NCBI GenBank assembly: GCA_002733485.1
Contig: NVVU01000022.1
Span: 15,797 to 23,641, forward strand
DNA from: Robiginitomaculum sp.
GTDB taxonomy: Bacteria > Pseudomonadota > Alphaproteobacteria > Caulobacterales > Maricaulaceae
Direction of reading: 5' to 3'
DNA length: 7,845 nucleotides
Both the position numbers and the translations under genes were made by a program. This document shows, piece by piece, positions 1 through 5,779 of this stretch (positions within the stretch are counted from its first letter, which is position 1; each line of letters opens with the position of its first letter). The notes beneath the pieces were generated by a model. It saw only the letters and a program-made list of their open reading frames with translations. It did not search any database and had not been told where the DNA came from.

Positions 1-708
1 GGCGGCGTAGGTGCAGTGCATAAAATCGCTGGTCAATCCACCATTGGTGAGGCCACGACATGGCTTTATTCGGCGGTCGTTGCGCCTTTTGCCGATTTTG
101 TGCAGCGTTATCGTGGGTTGGCATTTTTCATACTGGCTCTGATCGGCCTTTATCGCCTGACTGACTTTGTCATGGGGTTTATGGCCAATCCATTTTATCT
201 GGACATGGGTTATACTCTGGGCCAGATCGCCACCATTTCCAAATTTTACGGTATCTGGGTGATGCTGGCTGGAGCATTACTGGCTGGCATTGCGGCCAAT
301 CGCTGGGGGGTTTATCCGGTCTTGCTGGCCGGGGCCATTTTAGGCGCTGGTTCTAATCTGGGCTTTGCCTGGCTGGCCACACAGGATGCGCAGACCACCA
401 AGCTGGTCGCGGCGATCACTCTGGAAAACCTTTCCGCAGGGTGGGCGGGAACGGCACTGATCGCCTATATGTCCAGCCTGACCAACCGGGCCTTTTCGGC
501 GACACAATACGCACTGTTCAGTTCGTTCTACGCCTTGCCGGGCAAGCTCTTTGGCGGGTTTTCTGGCATTATGGTGGACAAACTGGGTTATCCGCTGTTT
601 TTCGTCACCACCGCAGTCATTGGCATACCGGCTATATTTTTTGTGTTACTGGCAATGCGCTGGACCGCTGCTCGGGCGCTGGCCAGTGCCAAGCCAAAAA
701 TCACTTAA
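1..708 (+). CDS. ampG: AmpG-family muropeptide MFS transporter, C-terminal part
   Basis: The reading frame is open from the first base, so the true start lies left of the window; 235 codons and a TAA stop are visible. By family knowledge, AmpG is an inner-membrane, proton-driven permease that imports GlcNAc-anhydroMurNAc peptides for cell-wall recycling and, in many Gram-negatives, influences beta-lactamase induction. The visible part has about six hydrophobic segments (roughly residues 37-60, 75-98, 104-126, 133-160, 165-191, 198-220), matching the C-terminal half of a 12-helix MFS protein. Family-like motifs are YRLTD (51-55), ENLSAGWAGTA (142-152) and FSATQYAL (165-172), the last closely resembling the FSATQFAL of E. 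coli AmpG. The protein ends in a short basic tail. The gene is convergent with maeB, with two bases between the stop codons. Family assignment is firm; muropeptide specificity is inferred, since AmpG-like permeases include other paralogues. Confidence 0.85.
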   Translation, partial: GGVGAVHKIAGQSTIGEATTWLYSAVVAPFADFVQRYRGLAFFILALIGLYRLTDFVMGFMANPFYLDMGYTLGQIATISKFYGIWVMLAGALLAGIAANRWGVYPVLLAGAILGAGSNLGFAWLATQDAQTTKLVAAITLENLSAGWAGTALIAYMSSLTNRAFSATQYALFSSFYALPGKLFGGFSGIMVDKLGYPLFFVTTAVIGIPAIFFVLLAMRWTAARALASAKPKIT

Positions 709-710
709 AA

Positions 711-2981
711 TCAGTTATCACCGCTAAGATCATAGGCAGCTATCGCGGCCATGTTGACAATATCGGAAACCGTGGCCCCAAGGCGGCAAATCTGCACCGG
801 ATTTTGCAGGCCCGTCAGCAAAGGTCCGATCACCGTGTTTTCACCTATGGTAGACAACAATTTGGTGGAGATCGATGCCGAATGTACCGCTGGCATAATC
901 AGTACATTGGCCGGACCGGTCAGGCGCGAGAACGGGAACAGACGCTGGGTTGCCGGATCCAGCGCCACATCGGCGGCCATTTCGCCCTCATATTCAAAAT
1001 CAAGATCGTCCCGGGCATCCAGAATTTCCACCGCTTCGCGGATTTTATTACAGCGCTCGCCGCCCGGATTGCCAAAGGTGGAATAGGCCAGAAATGCCAG
1101 CCGTGGTGTAAATCCCAGCCGCCGTACAGCGCGTGCGCTTTCGATGGCAATTTCCGCCAAATCTTCCGGCCCCGGAAACTCAGTTACATTGGTATCGGCG
1201 ATAAATACCGTATGACCTTTGGAGAGCGCAATAGACATGCCCATAATGCGCGTGCCGGGTTTGGGGTCAATGGCTCGAAGAACGTCTTTCAGCGCAATGT
1301 CATAATTGCGGGTAATGCCGGTCACCAGACCATCGGCATCGCCCAGCGCCACCATGCAGCTGGAAAAAATATTACGGTCATTATTGATCAGGCGCTGCAC
1401 ATCGCGGGTGAGGTACCCCTGACGTTGCAGACGTTTATAGAGATAGTCAAAATAGTCGGGATTGCGATCCGAGAGCATGGCGTTGCAAATTTCCAGATCA
1501 ATACTTTCATCCAGCCCGACCAGCTTCATATTGCGCCGCACCTGTTGTTCGCGGCCAATCAGAATGGCTTTGCCAAAGCCCTGGTTTTGGAAGGAATACG
1601 CGGCACGGATCATGGCCGGTTCTTCACCTTCGGCAAAGACAATGGTTTTGGGATCATTACGCACCACGCCATGGATGCGTTGTAACAAACCGGCGGTGGG
1701 GTCCAGACGACGCGCCAGCTGGTTCTGATAGGCGTCCATATCGCGAATAGGTTTGCGCGCTACGCCGCTATCCATGGCCGCCTGCGCGACAAAAGGTGGT
1801 ACAAAGGATATGAGCCGAGGATCAAAGGGCGCCGGAATAATATATTCACGGCCAAAGGTTGGCCGCGCTCCATGATAGGCGGCGGCCACTTCATCGGGCA
1901 CATCCTCACGCGCCAGACCGGCCAGCGCATGGGCGCAGGCAACTTTCATTTCCTCGTTAATGGTACGGGCGCGCACATCCAGCGCGCCTCTGAAAATATA
2001 GGGAAAGCCCAATACATTATTGACCTGATTGGGATAATCGGAGCGCCCCGTGGCCATAATGGCATCGCGACGTACCTCCATCACCTCTTCGGGGGTGATC
2101 TCCGGGTCTGGATTGGCCAAGGCAAAAATAATCGGCTGATCAGCCATGGATTTGACCATGTCCTTTGTGATGGCGCCAGCGGCGGAAAACCCCAGCACGC
2201 AATCTACCCCCTCCATGGCCTCTTCCAGCGTGCGCAAATCTGTATCGCGGGCATGCATGCGCTTCCATTGGTCCAGATCATCGCGGTCTTTGTGCACCAC
2301 ACCATTAATATCCACAGCAATGGTGTTTTCATCGCGAACGCCCAGACTTTTAACCAGATTTAGCACGGACAACCCGGCAGCACCGGCCCCCACCAGCACA
2401 ACTTTCAGATCTTCCATTTTACGATCTGTCAGATGCACAGCATTGATCAAAGCCGCCGAAGCAATAATGGCAGTGCCGTGCTGGTCATCATGAAACACCG
2501 GAATATCCAGTGCGTCGCGCAGCTCACTTTCGATAATGAAGCATTCGGGACTTTTAATATCTTCCAGATTGATGCCGCCAAAGGAATTGCCAAAACGTTT
2601 GACGCACTCCACAAAAGGCGTGATCTCGGTTTCCTCGATCTCGATATCAATGGCATCCACATCGGCAAAGCGCTTGAAGAGCACAGCCTTACCCTCCATC
2701 ACCGGCTTGGATGCAGCCGGGCCAAGGTTACCAAGGCCCAGTATTGCCGTGCCATTGCTGACCACGGCGACGGTGTTACCCTTGGCGGTATATTCGTAAA
2801 CCAGATCGGGGTTTTTAGCGATTTCGCGAACCGGCACCGCTACCCCCGGCGAATAGGCCATGGCCAGATCGCGCTGGGTCGACATGGGTTTTGAGGCCGC
2901 AATCTCGATCTTGCCAGGCTGGGGGTATTGATGAAAGGCCAGAACCTCTTCATCCGAAAACATATGTTTTTTACGCGCCAT
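711..2981 (-). CDS. maeB: Malic enzyme with C-terminal phosphotransacetylase-like domain (MaeB type)
   Basis: This 756-residue cytoplasmic enzyme oxidatively decarboxylates malate to pyruvate, yielding CO2 and NAD(P)H. Its length is close to the roughly 760 residues of E. coli MaeB. The malic-enzyme part (about residues 1-425) has the catalytic tyrosine in AYSPGVA (Y43), the lysine in EGKAVLFK (K98), metal ligands in NLEDIKSP (E140, D141) and FHDDQHGT (D166), and a dinucleotide-binding loop GAGAAG (198-203). A phosphotransacetylase-like domain follows (about 430-756), ending in GATVSDIVNMAAIAAYD. In E. coli MaeB this domain mediates acetyl-CoA control rather than acetyl transfer. The ATG at 2981 is chosen because GGAG lies 10 bases upstream and MARKKHMFSDEE is a typical family N-terminus; an ATG at 3041 would add 20 atypical residues and run across the intergenic inverted repeat. 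NAD versus NADP preference cannot be settled by eye, because alphaproteobacteria have both Dme- and Tme-type relatives. Confidence 0.96.
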   Translation of the reverse strand: MARKKHMFSDEEVLAFHQYPQPGKIEIAASKPMSTQRDLAMAYSPGVAVPVREIAKNPDLVYEYTAKGNTVAVVSNGTAILGLGNLGPAASKPVMEGKAVLFKRFADVDAIDIEIEETEITPFVECVKRFGNSFGGINLEDIKSPECFIIESELRDALDIPVFHDDQHGTAIIASAALINAVHLTDRKMEDLKVVLVGAGAAGLSVLNLVKSLGVRDENTIAVDINGVVHKDRDDLDQWKRMHARDTDLRTLEEAMEGVDCVLGFSAAGAITKDMVKSMADQPIIFALANPDPEITPEEVMEVRRDAIMATGRSDYPNQVNNVLGFPYIFRGALDVRARTINEEMKVACAHALAGLAREDVPDEVAAAYHGARPTFGREYIIPAPFDPRLISFVPPFVAQAAMDSGVARKPIRDMDAYQNQLARRLDPTAGLLQRIHGVVRNDPKTIVFAEGEEPAMIRAAYSFQNQGFGKAILIGREQQVRRNMKLVGLDESIDLEICNAMLSDRNPDYFDYLYKRLQRQGYLTRDVQRLINNDRNIFSSCMVALGDADGLVTGITRNYDIALKDVLRAIDPKPGTRIMGMSIALSKGHTVFIADTNVTEFPGPEDLAEIAIESARAVRRLGFTPRLAFLAYSTFGNPGGERCNKIREAVEILDARDDLDFEYEGEMAADVALDPATQRLFPFSRLTGPANVLIMPAVHSASISTKLLSTIGENTVIGPLLTGLQNPVQICRLGATVSDIVNMAAIAAYDLSGDN

Positions 2982-2985
2982 GACT

Positions 2986-3000
2986 GATTCGCTCCGATTC
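2986..3000. promoter_or_regulatory. Pair of GANTC (CcrM-type) sites in the maeB leader
   Basis: GATTC occurs at 2986-2990 and again at 2996-3000, a spacing of exactly 10 bases, with GCTCC between them. GANTC is the target of the alphaproteobacterial methyltransferase CcrM, and its methylation state in promoters can affect transcription. Scanning the window by eye I found only four GANTC sites in all, the others being at 4958-4962 and 7482-7486. The sites are seen directly; methylation and any regulatory effect are inferred. Their position between maeB and any upstream maeB promoter suggests that maeB, rather than mutS, would be affected. Confidence 0.45.
2992..2995 (-). promoter_or_regulatory. 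Ribosome binding site of maeB
   Basis: Read on the minus strand, GGAG lies 10 bases before the ATG at 2981. It supports that start over the in-frame ATG at 3041. The site sits exactly between the two GATTC (GANTC) sites. Confidence 0.6.
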
Positions 3001-3029
3001 AGTAAGGTGCTCACGTTAGGCGCAGCGGG

Positions 3030-3059
3030 TTTTGCACGCAATCATACTTGCGTCCAAAA
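3030..3059. promoter_or_regulatory. Imperfect 30-base inverted repeat, candidate operator between maeB and mutS
   Basis: The left arm TTTTGCACGCAA (3030-3041) and right arm TTGCGTCCAAAA (3048-3059) are reverse complements at 11 of 12 positions, around a 6-base centre TCATAC. The inner ACGCAA-N6-TTGCGT is perfect. It lies in the middle of the divergent intergenic region, 49 bases from the maeB start and 24 bases from the preferred mutS start. On both strands the T-rich side comes before the stem and the A-rich side after it, which is the wrong arrangement for an intrinsic terminator. A binding site for a dimeric regulator fits better; a hairpin in a leader RNA is the alternative. I do not recognise the motif as a known LexA, FNR or CRP box. 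A TATGAT hexamer on the minus strand overlaps the centre but has no good -35 partner. Confidence 0.5.
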
Positions 3060-3082
3060 AAACCGGCCCTAGTTTGTGCACC

Positions 3083-5779
3083 ATGGTCAAAGCATCCTCA
3101 TTCGCCGCCAAAACCGCGCCCACGCCCATGATGGTCCAGTATCTGGCCATTAAGAAAGGCGCTCCCGATGCGCTGTTGTTTTATCGCATGGGCGATTTTT
3201 ATGAGCTGTTTTTTGATGATGCCCGCGCCGCCTCGGCCACGCTGGGCATTGCCCTGACCAAGCGGGGCAAGCATCTGGGCGAGGATATTCCCATGTGCGG
3301 CGTACCCGTGGTGGCGGCACAAACCTATCTGCCGCGCCTGATTGCCCATGGGCACCGGGTGGCCATTTGCGAACAAACTGAAGACCCGCGCGAGGCCAAA
3401 AAACGCGGTGCCAAGGCCGTGGTGCGTCGCGAGATTGTACGTATTGTCACCCCCGGCACCCTGACCGAAGATAATCTGCTGGAGCCGCGTCAGGCCAGCC
3501 GGGTTTGCGCCCTGCACCGGGATGGCACCGGGGCATGGGGTCTGGCCTGGGCCGATATTTCCACCGGTGAGTTCTGCGCCAGCCAGACCGACCATCCGGG
3601 TGCCGAAGAATTGCTGAGCGCCCTTGGCCCCCGCGAAGTGCTGATCCATGATGGCAGTGATGATGATATACGCGAACGTATTGATCTGGCGCTGCCGGGC
3701 TTGGTGCCGACGCCTTTGCCTGCCAGCCATTTTCGCCCGCGCCAGCATTTATCGGCCCTGTGTGCGGCCTTTGGGGTCAGCTCGCTGGACGGTTTTGGCG
3801 ACTTTTCAATGGCAGAAAAAGGTGCCATGTGCGCTTTGCATACCTATTTACAAATCACTCAGGCCGGCCAGCCCTCGCGTTTGGCCCCGCCCTGTCATCT
3901 GGACCATAAGGGCTGGATGGCTATTGACCCGGCCACCCGTGGATCGCTGGAATTACTGACCACGTTGGCAGGCAAGAAAAAAGGGGCATTGCTGGATAAT
4001 CTGGATTGCACCTTAACCGCCACGGGCGGGCGTTTGTTTGCCGACCGGCTGACCCGGCCATCACTGGATTTGCAGACCATTGCGTGCCGCCATGATGCCA
4101 TCGCCTGGTTCACCGAGGAAACCGGCATATTGGAAGAGGTGCGCACGGCATTGCGCCAATGCCCGGACGGGGAACGCGCGTTATCTCGCCTGACACTGGG
4201 TCGAGGTGGACCACGCGATCTGACCGCCATTGCCCTGATCTTGCAAAACGGGGAAACTCTAAATGCGGTATTTCCCACCTCGCCCCTTTCCGCTCCTCCA
4301 GAAGAGCTATCTACTGCCTTGCAGGCCGTATCGCTGGCCAAAGACAGCGCCGCTGGTGTGTTGGCGCGCGATCTTGGAAAGGCGCTTAATGACGAATTGC
4401 CGCTTTATACCCGCGATGGCGGTTTTGTCGCCAAAGGCTGGTCCGCAGCGCTGGATGAAACCCGCGAGCTGGGCCGCAATGCCCGTCAGGTGATTGCCCG
4501 TCTGCAATCAGATTATGCGCGCCTTTGCGATGTGGCTTCCTTGAAGATCAAGCACAATAATGTGCTGGGCTATTTTATCGAGGTCACCCCGCGCCACGCC
4601 GATAAATTCATGGTCGAGCCACTAAACGTGCAATTTACCCATCGCCAGACCCTGGGCAGCGCAGTGCGTTTTACCACCAATGAGCTGGCCGAGCTGGATG
4701 CCAAAATCGCCGGTGCTACCGAGCGCGCCCACGCGCTGGAGCTGGAAATCTTTGCCGATTTTAACGCCCGCATCAATGATATGGCCGCCCAGATCCGTAA
4801 CCGCGCCGCCGCTTTGGCCGCCATTGATGTGGCCGCCAGCGCCGCCCATTGGGCCATGGCGCACAAGGCCGTGCGTCCCGTTTTGGTGGAAGAGCCGGTA
4901 TTTGTCATCGAAGGTGGCCGCCACCCGGTGGTGGAAAGTGCCCTGAAAGCCGATGGCGACTCTCCCTTTACCGCCAATGATTGCGCGCTGGATGGCCGCG
5001 CGGAAACCCATCCGCGATTGTGTTTTGTCACTGGGCCGAACATGGCCGGTAAATCGACTTTTTTGCGCCAGAACGCACTGTTTGCCATCATGGCACAGGC
5101 GGGATTGTTTATCCCGGCGCGGGCCGCGAAAATCGGCGTGGTGGACCGGGTGTTCAGCCGGGTTGGCGCCGCCGATGATTTGGGCCGGGGGCGATCCACC
5201 TTTATGGCGGAAATGATTGAAACCGCCGCCATTCTTAATCAGGCCGGGCCACGGGCGCTGGTCATTCTGGACGAGATCGGCCGGGGTACCTCTACCTTTG
5301 ACGGGTTGGCCATTGCCTGGGCGGTGGCCGAGCATTTGTATCGGATCAACCAGTGCCGCGCCCTGTTTGCCACCCATTATCACGAGCTGACAACCTTGAC
5401 CGGTACCTTGTCTGAGGCGGCCAATCTTTCCCTGCGCGCCCGTGAATGGGAAGGCGATCTGATTTTTTTGCACGAAGTGGTCAAAGGCGCGGCGGATCGA
5501 TCATACGGCGTGCATGTGGCCCGCCTTGCCGGTCTGCCTGATGCCGCCATTACCCGCGCCAGCGAAGTTCTGGAACGGCTGGAAAAAGGCAAATCCTATA
5601 AAAGCCCGGCTTTGAGCGATTTACCCCTGTTTCAGGCCCCGCAAAGCACGCCGATACCGGCAAAACCATCGTCAGCCTTAAAAGGGCTGCAAGAGCTGCG
5701 CCCGGATGAGCTATCCCCCCGCGAAGCCCTGGATGCGCTATACCAGCTGAAAGACATGCTGACCGAGGACGGATCATGA
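3083..5779 (+). CDS. mutS: DNA mismatch repair ATPase MutS
   Basis: This 898-residue protein recognises base mismatches and small loops in DNA and recruits MutL to start methyl- or nick-directed repair. All family landmarks are present. The mismatch-reading Phe-x-Glu is in GDFYELF (F39, E41). The clamp/lever region contains LKIKHNNVLGYFIEV (487-501). The ATPase has the Walker A loop GPNMAGKST (651-659, K657), signature GRSTFMAEM (around S705), Walker B LDEIGRGTSTFDG (D730, E731) and H-loop FATHYHELT (H765). A C-terminal DLPLF (846-850) resembles a beta-clamp binding motif, and a final helix (LSPREALDALYQLK) fits the C-terminal oligomerisation region. The ATG at 3083 fits family N-termini, with TPMMVQYL following shortly, but has no recognisable Shine-Dalgarno. 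TTG at 3032 (17 extra residues) and ATG at 3128 are alternatives. The stop overlaps the glnD start, indicating an operon. Confidence 0.97.
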   Translation: MVKASSFAAKTAPTPMMVQYLAIKKGAPDALLFYRMGDFYELFFDDARAASATLGIALTKRGKHLGEDIPMCGVPVVAAQTYLPRLIAHGHRVAICEQTEDPREAKKRGAKAVVRREIVRIVTPGTLTEDNLLEPRQASRVCALHRDGTGAWGLAWADISTGEFCASQTDHPGAEELLSALGPREVLIHDGSDDDIRERIDLALPGLVPTPLPASHFRPRQHLSALCAAFGVSSLDGFGDFSMAEKGAMCALHTYLQITQAGQPSRLAPPCHLDHKGWMAIDPATRGSLELLTTLAGKKKGALLDNLDCTLTATGGRLFADRLTRPSLDLQTIACRHDAIAWFTEETGILEEVRTALRQCPDGERALSRLTLGRGGPRDLTAIALILQNGETLNAVFPTSPLSAPPEELSTALQAVSLAKDSAAGVLARDLGKALNDELPLYTRDGGFVAKGWSAALDETRELGRNARQVIARLQSDYARLCDVASLKIKHNNVLGYFIEVTPRHADKFMVEPLNVQFTHRQTLGSAVRFTTNELAELDAKIAGATERAHALELEIFADFNARINDMAAQIRNRAAALAAIDVAASAAHWAMAHKAVRPVLVEEPVFVIEGGRHPVVESALKADGDSPFTANDCALDGRAETHPRLCFVTGPNMAGKSTFLRQNALFAIMAQAGLFIPARAAKIGVVDRVFSRVGAADDLGRGRSTFMAEMIETAAILNQAGPRALVILDEIGRGTSTFDGLAIAWAVAEHLYRINQCRALFATHYHELTTLTGTLSEAANLSLRAREWEGDLIFLHEVVKGAADRSYGVHVARLAGLPDAAITRASEVLERLEKGKSYKSPALSDLPLFQAPQSTPIPAKPSSALKGLQELRPDELSPREALDALYQLKDMLTEDGS
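5765..5769 (+). promoter_or_regulatory. Ribosome binding site of glnD inside the mutS end
   Basis: GAGGA lies 6 bases before the ATG at 5776, within the last codons of mutS. It supports both the glnD start and translational coupling through the ATGA overlap. Confidence 0.6.

Noticed and set aside
675..690. Stem GGCGCT / AGTGCC with loop GGCC near the end of ampG, considered as a terminator
   Set aside because: No T-tract follows on either strand, the stem is only 6 pairs with one G-T, and it lies in coding sequence.
441..1685. Plus-strand 414-codon open frame spanning the end of ampG and the antisense strand of maeB
   Set aside because: It overlaps two well-supported genes in other frames, has no recognisable domain or start signal, and its composition (rich in Gly, Arg, His, Ile) is that of an antisense shadow.
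2982..3041. Extended maeB start at the ATG at 3041 (20 extra residues)
   Set aside because: The added residues are unlike MaeB N-termini, would place the inverted-repeat arm and both GANTC sites in coding sequence, and the ATG at 2981 has a good ribosome binding site.
3041..3046. TATGAT on the minus strand as a maeB -10 element
   Set aside because: It matches five of six consensus bases, but 16-18 bases upstream there is only G/C-rich sequence and no -35 or extended -10, so it is too weak to annotate.
5033..5059. Ala instead of Gly in the MutS Walker A loop (GPNMAGKST versus GPNMGGKST in E. coli)
   Set aside because: The substituted position is not one of the invariant GxxxxGK[ST] residues; I regard it as normal family variation.
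4622..5473. Minus-strand 283-codon open frame inside mutS, with similar shorter frames nearby
   Set aside because: It lies entirely antisense to the conserved MutS core, including the ATPase, with no family-like motifs; it is explained by codon bias.
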